A DNA stretch of 64,000 nt, from the NCBI GenBank assembly GCA_016710065.1, contig JADJLP010000012.1, forward strand, positions 1-64,000, written 5' to 3'. The stretch comes from Candidatus Ideonella esbjergensis (lineage in GTDB: Bacteria; Pseudomonadota; Gammaproteobacteria; Burkholderiales; Burkholderiaceae_C). How positions within the stretch are numbered: position 1 is the first letter of the stretch; every line of letters begins with the position of its first letter. The translations under genes and the position numbers were made by a program. The notes below the pieces were generated by a model. It saw nothing but the letters and a program-made list of their open reading frames with translations. It had not been told where the DNA came from and ran no database searches. Below, in pieces: positions 26,956-34,941 of this stretch.

Positions 26956-28776
26956 ATGAGAGTTCCCGGGCAAAAGAGCCACCAGTTGGCGCAGCGTGTG
27001 GGCATGGCTTTGTTGGCGCTGCCGGCACTGGCAATGGCCAATGCCGACGTCGAGAAGAACATCGCCAACCCCAATAACTGGGCGACGCAAGCTGGCGACA
27101 TGTACAACCAGCGCTACAGCAAGCTCAACCAGATCAACAAGGGCAACGTGGGCAAGATGCAGGTCGCGTGGACGTTCTCCACCGGCGTGCTGCGCGGCCA
27201 CGAAGGCTCTCCCCTGGTGGTGGATGGCGTGATGTACCTGCACTCGCCGTTCCCGAACAAGGTCTTTGCGATCGACCTCGATACGCAGAAGATCCTGTGG
27301 AAGTACGAGCCCAAGCAAGACCCGGCCGTGATTCCGCAAATGTGCTGCGACACCGTCAACCGCGGTCTGGCCTACGCCGAGGGCAAGGTCTTCCTGCAGC
27401 AGGCTGACTCGAACCTGATCGCACTGAACTCCAAGACCGGCAAGCTGGTCTGGTCGGTGAAGAACGGTGACCCGAAGCTGGGCGCCGTGAACACCAACGC
27501 CCCTCACGTCTTCAAGGACAAGGTCATCACCGGCATTTCCGGTGGCGAGTGGGGTGTGCGCGGCTATCTGGCCGCTTATGACATCAACACCGGCAAGCAG
27601 GCGTGGAAGGGCTACTCCGTGGGCCCCGACGCTGAAATGCTGATGGACCCGGACAAGACCACCACCTGGACCGACGGCGCCGTCAAGCCCGTGGGCAAGG
27701 ACTCGTCGCTCAAGACCTGGCAAGGCGACCAGTGGAAGATCGGTGGCGGCACCACCTGGGGCTGGTACAGCTACGACAAGGGCCTGAACGCCGTGTTCTA
27801 CGGCACCGGCAACCCGTCCACCTGGAACCCGGCTCAACGCCCGGGCGACAACAAGTGGTCCATGTCCATCTGGTCGCGTGATGTCGACAGCGGCAAGGTC
27901 AACTGGGTCTACCAGATGACGCCGTACGACGAGTGGGACTTTGACGGCATCAACGAGATGATCCTGGCCGACATCCCGGTCAAGGGCAAGCAAACCAAGG
28001 CACTGGTGCACTTCGACCGCAACGGCTTCGGCTATACGCTGGACCGCACCAATGGCGCCCTGCTGGTGGCCGAGAAGTTTGACCCCAAGGTGAACTGGGC
28101 CACCCATGTGGACATGAAGTCTGGCCGCCCGGTGACGGTGGCCAAGTACTCCACCGCCCGCAACGGTGCCGACGTGAACACCAAGGGTGTCTGCCCGGCC
28201 GCGCTGGGCTCCAAGGACCAGCAGCCTGCTGCCTTCGACCCCGAGACCAAGCTCTTCTACGTGCCGACCAACCACGTCTGCATGGACTACGAGCCGTTCA
28301 AGGTTGAGTACACCGCAGGCCAGCCGTATGTGGGCGCCACGCTGTCGATGTTCCCTGCCCCTGGCAGCCACGGCGGCATGGGCAACTACATCACCTGGGA
28401 CGCAGGCACCGGCAAGATCGTGCAGTCCAAGCCCGAGAAGTTCTCGGTCTGGAGCGGCGCGCTCAACACCGCTGGCGGTCTGAGCTGCTACGGCACGCTG
28501 GAAGGCTACCTGAAGTGCGTGGACAAGAAGGACATCAACAAGGAGCTCTTCAAGTTCAAGACGCCTTCCGGCATCATCGGCAACGTGTTCTCGTATGAGC
28601 ACAAGGGCAAGCAGTACATGGGCGTGTTCTCGGGCATTGGTGGCTGGGCCGGCATTGGCATGGCGGCGGGCCTTGAGAAAGACCAGGACGGCCTGGGCGC
28701 CGTGGGCGGCTACAAGGAACTGAGCCAGTACACCGAACTGGGTGGATCGCTCACGGTGTTCGCCCTGCCCAACTGA
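26956..28776 (+). CDS. xoxF: Lanthanide-dependent methanol dehydrogenase XoxF
   Basis: The 606-residue periplasmic PQQ enzyme oxidises methanol to formaldehyde, or onward to formate, and passes electrons to cytochrome XoxG. A signal peptide (MALLALPALAMA) precedes an eight-bladed quinoprotein propeller. The vicinal disulfide Cys130-Cys131 (MCCDTVNRG) sits by PQQ. The catalytic segment EWDFDG has Asp328 plus Asp330, the extra Asp that marks lanthanide-binding XoxF; calcium-type MxaF has Ala there. The ATG at 26956 follows GAGGAGA. A sigma-54-type promoter lies upstream and a terminator separates it from xoxG. Confidence 0.96.
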   Translation: MRVPGQKSHQLAQRVGMALLALPALAMANADVEKNIANPNNWATQAGDMYNQRYSKLNQINKGNVGKMQVAWTFSTGVLRGHEGSPLVVDGVMYLHSPFPNKVFAIDLDTQKILWKYEPKQDPAVIPQMCCDTVNRGLAYAEGKVFLQQADSNLIALNSKTGKLVWSVKNGDPKLGAVNTNAPHVFKDKVITGISGGEWGVRGYLAAYDINTGKQAWKGYSVGPDAEMLMDPDKTTTWTDGAVKPVGKDSSLKTWQGDQWKIGGGTTWGWYSYDKGLNAVFYGTGNPSTWNPAQRPGDNKWSMSIWSRDVDSGKVNWVYQMTPYDEWDFDGINEMILADIPVKGKQTKALVHFDRNGFGYTLDRTNGALLVAEKFDPKVNWATHVDMKSGRPVTVAKYSTARNGADVNTKGVCPAALGSKDQQPAAFDPETKLFYVPTNHVCMDYEPFKVEYTAGQPYVGATLSMFPAPGSHGGMGNYITWDAGTGKIVQSKPEKFSVWSGALNTAGGLSCYGTLEGYLKCVDKKDINKELFKFKTPSGIIGNVFSYEHKGKQYMGVFSGIGGWAGIGMAAGLEKDQDGLGAVGGYKELSQYTELGGSLTVFALPN

Positions 28777-28870
28777 AACTGAGTGAAAGGGGGCAAGGGA
28801 AATCCCCTGCCCCCAAGATGGCGCAGACTGCGTTGAATGGCGAGCCAAGCAGTCCGTGCCCTGATCGACC

Positions 28871-28913
28871 AAGCCGGTGCTGCTTGTCCACGCGAGCCGC
28901 ACCGGCTTTTTTT
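28871..28913 (+). terminator. Rho-independent terminator between xoxF and xoxG
   Basis: AAGCCGGTGC (28871-28880) and GCACCGGCTT (28899-28908) pair fully around an 18-base loop and run into seven T. A second G/C hairpin without T-tract lies at 28789-28814. The pair would let xoxF be transcribed in excess over xoxG. Confidence 0.85.
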
Positions 28914-28940
28914 CGCTACGAGACATTGGAGAGATAGGAC

Positions 28941-29334
28941 GTGAATAGACTTGCAGCCCTGGCCTTGCCCCTCTTGCTGGCCCTGCACGGCAGTGCCGTA
29001 CTGGCCGCAGACGCGCCGCTGTACAAGGTAGAGGACGGCTACAAGGTCGATGCCAACACAATGAAAGGCTTCCGCACCTGGCGTCAGGCCGCTTGCGACC
29101 GCTGCCACGGCGCCAACCAGGAAGGCATGGTGGGCCCCTCGCTCATCAACAGCCTGAAAGGTGTTGACCAAGGACGAGTTCAAGACCACCGTCATCAACG
29201 GCCGCCTGGAAAAAGGCATGGTCAGCTTCGGTGGCAGCCCCATGGTGGTGGACAACCTGGACAACCTCTATGCCTACCTCAAAGGCCGCTCTGACGGTGC
29301 CATCACCCGCTCCAAGGTGGAAGAACTGAAGTGA
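28941..29334 (+). CDS. xoxG: Cytochrome c XoxG, with an apparent frameshift
   Basis: XoxG is the c-type cytochrome that takes electrons from XoxF. From the GTG at 28941 (GGAGAG upstream) the frame encodes a signal peptide (LALPLLLALHGSAVLA) and the heme site CDRCH (Cys52, Cys55, His56). At 29160-29161 the frame breaks. As sequenced it reads SLKG-VDQGRVQDH and stops at 29294. Skipping one G restores VLTKDEFKTTVINGRLEKGM, then SPMVVDNLDNLYAYLKGRSDGAIT to a TGA at 29332-29334 that overlaps the xoxJ GTG. The restored product, about 130 residues, has a normal cytochrome C-terminus with a Met ligand. Either the extra G is a sequence error or the gene is broken. Confidence 0.85.
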
Positions 29335-30191
29335 GCCTGCCGATGCGACATGTGGTTCTTGGCAGCCTGCTCCTCAGCGCATTGGCAAGCCCCTTGGGTG
29401 TGAGTGCTCAGGATGCCCCCGAGCGCACCGCGCTCAAGGTCTGCCAAGACCCGAACAACATGCCGTTCTCGAACAAGGCCTCGGAAGGCATCGAAAACCG
29501 GCTGGCCGAATTGTTCGGCAAGGCCCTGGGGTTGCCGGTCACTTACTACTGGATCCCCCAGCGGATGAATTTCGTGCGCAACTCCCTGCGCTACAAATTG
29601 CCCGATCAGGATTACCCCTGCGACATCATGATGGGCGTGCCCGTGGGCTTCGACCAGGTGTCTGTGACCAAGCCTTACTACCGTTCCACCTATGCCCTGG
29701 TGTTCCCACAGGGCAAGGGCATGGACAACGTGAAAACCAGCACCGAGTTCCTGGCACTGGGCCCCGAGCGTCTGCAACGCATGCGCATCGGCCTGTTCGA
29801 CCGTGGCCCGGCCTCTGAATGGCTGGCCAAGCACAACCTGGTGGACCAGGGCGTGCCGTACAAGATGCTCGACGCCAACCCTGACCAGTACCCAGGCCAG
29901 ATCCTGGAGGCCGAGTTGGTCTCGGGCAAGATCGACGCAGCCATCGTCTGGGGCCCGCTGGCCGGCTATTACGCCAAACGCGTGCAAAACCCCAAGCTCA
30001 ACGTGGTGCCTATGAGCTCCGAACACGGCGTGAAGTTCGACTACGAGATGGCCATGGGCGTGCGCTACGGCGAGCGCGAATGGAAACAGCAGATCGAAAA
30101 GCTGATCGAGTCGCGGCAACCTGAAATCCAGGCCATCCTCAAAGACTTCAACGTGCCGCTGCTGGACGCCGTTGCGCCGGCCCCGCGTTGA
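29331..30191 (+). CDS. xoxJ: XoxJ periplasmic accessory protein
   Basis: The 286-residue product is a family 3 solute-binding-fold protein that accompanies XoxF and is thought to help activate it. The signal peptide ends near GVSAQ. The opening LKVCQDPNNMPFSNKASEGIENRLAELF and YYWIPQRMNFVRNSL are typical of MxaJ/XoxJ. So are CDIMMGVPVGFDQVSVTKPYYRSTYALVF and the C-terminal FDYEMAMGVRYGE. The GTG at 29331 overlaps the restored xoxG stop; an ATG at 29343 is an alternative. The overlap supports the view that xoxG is normally full length. Confidence 0.92.
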   Translation: MSLPMRHVVLGSLLLSALASPLGVSAQDAPERTALKVCQDPNNMPFSNKASEGIENRLAELFGKALGLPVTYYWIPQRMNFVRNSLRYKLPDQDYPCDIMMGVPVGFDQVSVTKPYYRSTYALVFPQGKGMDNVKTSTEFLALGPERLQRMRIGLFDRGPASEWLAKHNLVDQGVPYKMLDANPDQYPGQILEAELVSGKIDAAIVWGPLAGYYAKRVQNPKLNVVPMSSEHGVKFDYEMAMGVRYGEREWKQQIEKLIESRQPEIQAILKDFNVPLLDAVAPAPR

Positions 30192-30249
30192 CCCCATTGC
30201 CCACAGGCACGGCCCCCCAGGCCCTTTTCCTTCGTTTCTCCAGCACGCT

Positions 30250-31008
30250 ATGAGCCACAGCCGTCTAGCCGCCCTTTCACTGTGCAGGCGGTTGGCCTGT
30301 GTGGCCGCCTTCTTGTTGCCCTGGCCCATCGCCATGGCGCAAGGTCCGGCCGCGCCTGAGAACAAGCAAGACTTTTCGGCGGCCGAGCGCCTGTTGCTGA
30401 TGACCGATCAGTTGCACATGCTCAAGCCGCCCACCACGCTGAACTACAGCTACCGCAAATCGGGCAGCCTGGAGCCCGGCTTCACCGACAGCGTCAACTT
30501 GAAACTGGCCCGCCTGCCCGACGGCAAGTGCTGCCAAGCCAGCGGCGACTTTCTCACCGGCGCGCGCCGCACCCCTTTGCCCGAGGTGGAGCAGGCCCAA
30601 GGCAACCCGGTGATCCTGTTTTTTCTGGAGCGCGACATCCGCGAGATGCAACGCCTGACCAAGGGCAGCACGGTGTATTTCCGCAAGCGCATTCGCCTGG
30701 CCTTGTACGAGGCCGCCAAGGTGAGCGAGGCCCGCTACACCTACAAGGGCAGGCCGGTGGCTGGCCATGAAATCGTCATCAGCCCCTACCAGGACGACCC
30801 CAACCGCGCCAAGTTCGAGAAGTACACGGCCAAGCAGTACGTGTTTGCGCTGTCTGATGAAGTGCCTGGTGGCGTGGTGGCCATTCGCGTGCAGATTCCG
30901 GCGGTCACGGGCACCGACGTGCTGCTCGAAGAAGAACTGCTGCTGGCACAGGCCACACTTCCGGCCCGCGCAGCACTGCAGGCCACCGCACCGGGCAAAC
31001 TGCCCTGA
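30250..31008 (+). CDS. Conserved periplasmic protein of the xox cluster, unknown function
   Basis: The 252-residue product has a signal peptide (VAAFLLPWPIAMA) and no membrane segments. I recognise no domain. Visible features are NYSYRKSGSLEPGFTDSVNLKL, GKCCQASGDFLTGARR and VILFFLERDIREMQRLTKGS, suggesting a beta-rich envelope protein. It lies 58 bp after xoxJ and 13 bp before the next gene, in one direction. A role in methanol oxidation is inferred from position. Confidence 0.65.
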   Translation: MSHSRLAALSLCRRLACVAAFLLPWPIAMAQGPAAPENKQDFSAAERLLLMTDQLHMLKPPTTLNYSYRKSGSLEPGFTDSVNLKLARLPDGKCCQASGDFLTGARRTPLPEVEQAQGNPVILFFLERDIREMQRLTKGSTVYFRKRIRLALYEAAKVSEARYTYKGRPVAGHEIVISPYQDDPNRAKFEKYTAKQYVFALSDEVPGGVVAIRVQIPAVTGTDVLLEEELLLAQATLPARAALQATAPGKLP

Positions 31009-31021
31009 CCAGATCAACCTC

Positions 31022-31393
31022 ATGCCCCACACCATGTTCCATTCCCCTCGCGCGTGGCCGCTGCTGGCCTTGACGCTGCTGGCGGCCCCGCTCTCCAGCC
31101 TAGCCCACGACTACCCCACAGTGGACCGCGTGCTCTACGTGCAAGAGTGCATGCGCAATCACCCTGGCCCACACTACGAGATGGTGAACAAGTGCGCGTG
31201 CGCACTCGACAAGGTGGCCACCGAGCTGCCTTTTGACGACTACGTCACCATGAGCACGGCCGCCAATGCCACCACCATCGGCGGCGAGCGCGGCTCCTAT
31301 ATCCGTGACACTGAGAGCCTGCAGGTGCTGATCCGCAAGTACAAGGCCCTGCAGACCCAGGTCAAGAAGGCCTGCTTCATACTGCCGCCTTGA
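31022..31393 (+). CDS. Small cysteine-containing periplasmic protein of the xox cluster
   Basis: The 123-residue product has a signal peptide (WPLLALTLLAAPLSSLA). Four cysteines follow, three of them in YVQECMRNHPGPHYEMVNKCACALDKVA. No C-x-x-C-H heme site is present. The segment resembles small proteins found with PQQ-dependent dehydrogenases, but I cannot name the function. It starts 13 bp after the previous stop. A REP-type palindrome lies directly downstream. Confidence 0.65.
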   Translation: MPHTMFHSPRAWPLLALTLLAAPLSSLAHDYPTVDRVLYVQECMRNHPGPHYEMVNKCACALDKVATELPFDDYVTMSTAANATTIGGERGSYIRDTESLQVLIRKYKALQTQVKKACFILPP

Positions 31394-31420
31394 GAGGCAT
31401 ACGCGCCATGACTTCCCTGT

Positions 31421-31492
31421 CGTCATTCCCGCGCAGGCGGGAATCCACCAGCCGCCACAACCTGCATTCCCGCCTGCACGGGAACGACGGGG
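31421..31492. repeat. REP-type palindromic repeat pair
   Basis: CGTCATTCCCGCGCAGGCGG with GGAATCCA, then an inverted partner (CATTCCCGCCTGCACGGGAACGACGG). The same TCATTCCCGCG...GCGGGAAT motif recurs at 44234, 49457 and 55645. These are dispersed extragenic palindromes. Confidence 0.8.
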
Positions 31493-31499
31493 GTTAAAC

Positions 31500-32333
31500 A
31501 TGCTGCGTCGTCATCTGTTGCTCGTCGGCGGGCTGGCCTGGGGTGGTTCTGCGGCCGCGCTGGCCCAGGCCCCCAAAGCCTCGCCCGACGATCCCGAATC
31601 CAGCCCCATGTGGCACAAGCTGCGCCAGCAGTTGTTTGAGGGCCGCAGCATCCAGATGGATGCGCGCATCAGCCTGCAGGCCCCACGCCGGGCCGAAGAC
31701 CCTGCCTTCGTACCGCTGGCCATCCATGTGGCCCCGGGTGCCACACCGGCCGATGACATCCGCCGTCTCACGCTGCTGATCGACAACAACCCCACGCCCA
31801 TCGCTGCCGTGGTCGATCTGCCGGCGGGCGGCGCAATGGCCGATCTGGAAACCCGCGTGCGGGTGGACGAATACACCTTTGTGCGCGCCGTGGCCGAAAC
31901 CGCCGACGGCCGCGTGCTGATGGCCACGCGCTTTGTGAAGGCCTCGGGCGGCTGCTCAGCCCCCGCTGGTGGCGACGAAGCCGCCATGCGTGCCGCCATG
32001 GGCCGCATGCTGTTCCGCCTGGAAGGCGCTGCGCCCACCGCCGCTGGCCAGGCCATGACGGTGCAATGGATGGTGAGCCACCCCAACCACTCGGGCATGG
32101 CCATGAACCAGCTCACACGCACCTTCACACCGTCTGAGTACGTGCGCAAGCTGCACATCTACCAGGGCGATCGCCTGCTGCTCGCGGCCGACGTTGACTT
32201 TGCGCTCAGCGAGAACCCCAGCCTGCGCTTTCGCTTTGTGCCGCAAGGCAACGCGCCGCTGCGCGCCGAGGTGGTGGACACCTTTGAGCGCCGTTACAGC
32301 GCCCAGGCCGCGCTGGACAGCCTGGCCCGCTAA
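31500..32333 (+). CDS. Quinoprotein dehydrogenase-associated SoxYZ-like carrier protein
   Basis: The 277-residue exported product fuses a SoxY-like domain (about residues 30-155) to a SoxZ-like domain (about 175-275). The conserved VKASGGCSAP places a cysteine where SoxY carries its swinging-arm Cys, though not at the C-terminus. VQWMVSHPNHSGMAMNQLT is the SoxZ part. These fused carriers occur with PQQ dehydrogenases in a proposed quinoprotein relay; their cargo is unknown. A paralogue is at 34942-35808. Its stop overlaps the next ATG (TAATG). Confidence 0.85.
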   Translation: MLRRHLLLVGGLAWGGSAAALAQAPKASPDDPESSPMWHKLRQQLFEGRSIQMDARISLQAPRRAEDPAFVPLAIHVAPGATPADDIRRLTLLIDNNPTPIAAVVDLPAGGAMADLETRVRVDEYTFVRAVAETADGRVLMATRFVKASGGCSAPAGGDEAAMRAAMGRMLFRLEGAAPTAAGQAMTVQWMVSHPNHSGMAMNQLTRTFTPSEYVRKLHIYQGDRLLLAADVDFALSENPSLRFRFVPQGNAPLRAEVVDTFERRYSAQAALDSLAR

Positions 32334-33346
32334 TGGGGTACCCGGCCGCGGAGTACCGCAGCCACCCTCCGAGAGGGTGCTCAGGCCGCTTGGCAGCGAC
32401 CCGGCGCTGGCCTGAACTCACTCTCACCCTGCTGCTGGCCTGCCCATGGGCACAGGCTGCCCCGTTCGCCTGGATCACCAACCAAGGCAGCCACGATGTC
32501 TCGGTGCTGGACCTCGCCAGCGGCAAACAGGTGGCCACCGTGCCCGTGGGCCAGGCGCCCGCAGGGGTGGTGGCAGCCAGCGCACGGGGCCAGGTGTTTG
32601 TGGCCAACGCCGGCAGCAACGATGTGAGCGTGCTGGACATGCGCACACACCGCGAGCTGGCGCGCTTTGCTGCCGGCCAGGGCGCCGTGGGCCTGGACGC
32701 CGGTGCCAACGGCAACCGGCTCTTCGTCTCGGACTGGTACGGCGCACAACTGCGCGTATTCGACATGCCTGAGCAGCGCGAGATCGCTCGCGTGCCGCTC
32801 GGCCCCGCGCCCGCCGGTGTGGCCGCGTTGCCCGATGGCAGCCAGGCCTGGGTGGCCGAGCGCGACGACAACCGCGTGGCCCTGGTGGATGTGGCCAGCG
32901 CGCGCGTGCTGGCCCGCGTGAGCGTGGGCCAACACCCCTTTTCGCTGCTGCTGGATGCGCCACGCCAGCGCCTGTACGCGCTGAATGTGCAAAGCGACAA
33001 CCTCTCGGTCATCGACACCGAGCGCCGCGAGGTGGTGGCCACCTTGCCCACCGGCAAGGCCCCGTATGGTGCGGCGCTGGCCGATGGTGGCCGCCTGCTC
33101 TACGTCACCAACCAGCATGCCGACAGCGTGAGCGTGTTCGACGCCGAAAGCCTGCAACTGCTGCGCACCCTGCCTGGCTTTGGCTACCCCGAAGGCATTG
33201 CCGCCCACGGGGCAAACGTCTACGTGGTGAACTGGATGGACGACGCCGTGAGCGTGCTGGATGCTCGCAGCGGCGCCCTGCTTTCCACCATCGCTGTGGG
33301 CCGCAACCCGCGCGGCTTCGGCGCCTTCATCGGCACCCCGCCCTGA
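32333..33346 (+). CDS. YVTN beta-propeller protein of the PQQ-associated cluster
   Basis: The 337-residue product has a signal region (LTLTLLLACPWAQAAP) and about seven repeats of roughly 42 residues. Examples are ITNQGSHDVSVLDLASGKQVATVPVG, VANAGSNDVSVLDMRT, ALNVQSDNLSVIDTERREVV and VTNQHADSVSVFDAES. This is the YVTN family of PQQ-associated propellers. They lack PQQ ligands and are thought to be accessory. The first 30 residues are charged, so a later start is possible, but the TAATG overlap favours 32333. Confidence 0.85.
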   Translation: MGYPAAEYRSHPPRGCSGRLAATRRWPELTLTLLLACPWAQAAPFAWITNQGSHDVSVLDLASGKQVATVPVGQAPAGVVAASARGQVFVANAGSNDVSVLDMRTHRELARFAAGQGAVGLDAGANGNRLFVSDWYGAQLRVFDMPEQREIARVPLGPAPAGVAALPDGSQAWVAERDDNRVALVDVASARVLARVSVGQHPFSLLLDAPRQRLYALNVQSDNLSVIDTERREVVATLPTGKAPYGAALADGGRLLYVTNQHADSVSVFDAESLQLLRTLPGFGYPEGIAAHGANVYVVNWMDDAVSVLDARSGALLSTIAVGRNPRGFGAFIGTPP

Positions 33347-33388
33347 ACCCTACCCCCTCAGTTTTCATACGCACAGGAGACCCTGCAC

Positions 33389-33934
33389 ATGCCCCAACGA
33401 CGATTCACCCTGGCCGCCGTCACGGCCCTCGCGGCGCTCACGGCACTGTGCCTGCCGCTGGCCGCCACGGCCCACGGCCCCACGCGCCAGAAGGTGGTGG
33501 AAACCGTGAGCATCAATGCCCCCGCCGCCGCCGTGTGGGCGCGCATCAAAGACTTTGCCGCGCTGAAAGACTGGCACCCCGCCGTCGAGTCCAGCGACGC
33601 CACCCAAGGCAACTCGGTGGGCTCGCAACGCACCGTCAAGATCAAGGGCGGCGGCCAGATCCTCGAAGCACTGGAGGGCTGGGATGCCAGCCAGATGAAG
33701 TACACCTACCGTGCCAAGGATGGCGGCGCCCTGCCCGTCACCAACTACACCTCCACCATCCGGGTCACCGGTGAAGGCAGCACCTGCCAGGTGGAGTGGC
33801 GCGGCGCGTTCTACCGCGGCTTTCCCAACAACGATCCGCCGCCCGACCAGAACGACGAAGCCGCCGTGCGTGCCGTCACCGGCGTGTACCAATCGGGCCT
33901 GGCCCAGCTGAAGAAACTGGCCGAGACCAAGTAA
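33389..33934 (+). CDS. MxaD-like SRPBCC periplasmic protein
   Basis: The 181-residue product has a signal peptide (ALTALCLPLAATAHG) and a START/SRPBCC fold: VSINAPAAAVWARIKDFAALKDWHPAVESS, the glycine-rich IKGGGQILEALEGWD, and a long C-terminal helix (AAVRAVTGVYQSGLAQLKKLA). MxaD in other methylotrophs promotes electron transfer from methanol dehydrogenase to cytochrome c. The start has AGGAGA upstream. It is followed after 3 bp by the metallohydrolase-like gene. Confidence 0.85.
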   Translation: MPQRRFTLAAVTALAALTALCLPLAATAHGPTRQKVVETVSINAPAAAVWARIKDFAALKDWHPAVESSDATQGNSVGSQRTVKIKGGGQILEALEGWDASQMKYTYRAKDGGALPVTNYTSTIRVTGEGSTCQVEWRGAFYRGFPNNDPPPDQNDEAAVRAVTGVYQSGLAQLKKLAETK

Positions 33935-33937
33935 GCC

Positions 33938-34930
33938 ATGCACCAGGCACCCGTCAGCCGGCGCGCGCTGCTCAGCCTGGGGCTGGGTTCGGCTGTGGTG
34001 GCGCCGCTGGGCCTGGGTGCTTGCGCAGTCCCAGCGCCGGCCACCCCCAACGCGGCACAGCAGGTGGCGCCGGGTGTGTATGTGCTGCGCGGCATGAGCG
34101 GCGAAATCGACCCCAGCAACCTGGGCCGCACCGCCAACCTCGGCTTCATCGTCGGCCCGCAGGGTGTGCTGGCCATCAACAGCGGCGTTTCGCGCAGGCA
34201 TGGCGAGGCCATGCTGGCCGCCATCCGCCGTGTCACACCACTGCCCATACGCCAGCTGGTGCTCACCCATGTGCGGCAAGAATTTCTGTTCGGAGCCGCC
34301 GCCTTCGAGGAGGCAGGCACCCCCAGCACCATGCATCCTGCCGCCGCCCGCCTGATGGCCGCGCGCTGCGAGAACTGCCTCAAGACCCTGAAGCGCGTGC
34401 TGGGCCCTGAAGAAATGCAGGGCACCCGCGTGGTGAAACCCGAACGCCTGGTAGACCCCACCACGAAACCCTTTGATGCCGGCATAGGGCGCCCCGTGCG
34501 CCTGCTGGCCTGGGGCCCCGGCGGCCACTCCAGCGGGCCGGGTGATCTCGCCGTGCTGGACGAAACCACCGGCACCCTCTTTGCAGGCGGCCTGGTGGAT
34601 GCCGACACCATCCCCGATGTGCAGGACGCCAATTTCGACGGCTGGCGCGCCGGCCTGGCGGGCCTGCAATCCCTGGCACCGCACCGCATCGTGCCTGGCC
34701 ACGGCCCCGTGGTGGGCAACGAGCAGGTGGCCCGCATCGCCCGCTATCTCGACCAGCTGGAGCGCCGCACGGCCCAACTGCTGGACACCGGCACCGCACT
34801 CAGCGACGTGGCCGACGCCACCCAGCTCAGCGAGTTTGCCGGCTGGGACCAGTACGACACCGTCCACCGCCGCAATGCCTCGGTGGTGTTCTTGCGGCAT
34901 GAACGCGCGTTGATGCTGCGCCAACCCTGA
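33938..34930 (+). CDS. Quinoprotein-relay metallo-beta-lactamase-fold protein with degraded metal motif
   Basis: The 330-residue exported product starts with a twin-arginine-like leader (SRRALLSLGLGSAVV). The fold is recognisable in VYVLRGMSGEIDPSNLGRTANLGFIVGPQGVLAINSG, LFAGGLVDADTIPD and IVPGHGPVV. The central metal motif, normally THxHxDH, reads THVRQEFLFG, so the second His, the Asp and the third His are replaced. Outer residues (GGHSSGPGDLAV, PGHG) persist. It may bind one metal, or be a non-catalytic member of the SoxH-related quinoprotein relay family. Confidence 0.8.
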   Translation: MHQAPVSRRALLSLGLGSAVVAPLGLGACAVPAPATPNAAQQVAPGVYVLRGMSGEIDPSNLGRTANLGFIVGPQGVLAINSGVSRRHGEAMLAAIRRVTPLPIRQLVLTHVRQEFLFGAAAFEEAGTPSTMHPAAARLMAARCENCLKTLKRVLGPEEMQGTRVVKPERLVDPTTKPFDAGIGRPVRLLAWGPGGHSSGPGDLAVLDETTGTLFAGGLVDADTIPDVQDANFDGWRAGLAGLQSLAPHRIVPGHGPVVGNEQVARIARYLDQLERRTAQLLDTGTALSDVADATQLSEFAGWDQYDTVHRRNASVVFLRHERALMLRQP

Positions 34931-34941
34931 GCTTAACCACC

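Noticed and set aside
26956..28776. Calcium-type methanol dehydrogenase MxaF
   Set aside because: The WDFDG motif has the additional Asp of lanthanide-dependent XoxF, and no mxaI small subunit is present.
26878..29061. Long minus-strand reading frames opposite xoxF, pabBC and fhcA
   Set aside because: These are antisense frames kept open by high-GC codon bias. They lack recognisable domains, while the plus or minus partner is an unmistakable gene in each case.
29155..29165. Programmed ribosomal frameshift in xoxG
   Set aside because: There is no slippery heptamer or strong downstream pseudoknot at AAAGG-TGTTG. A sequence error or plain mutation is simpler.
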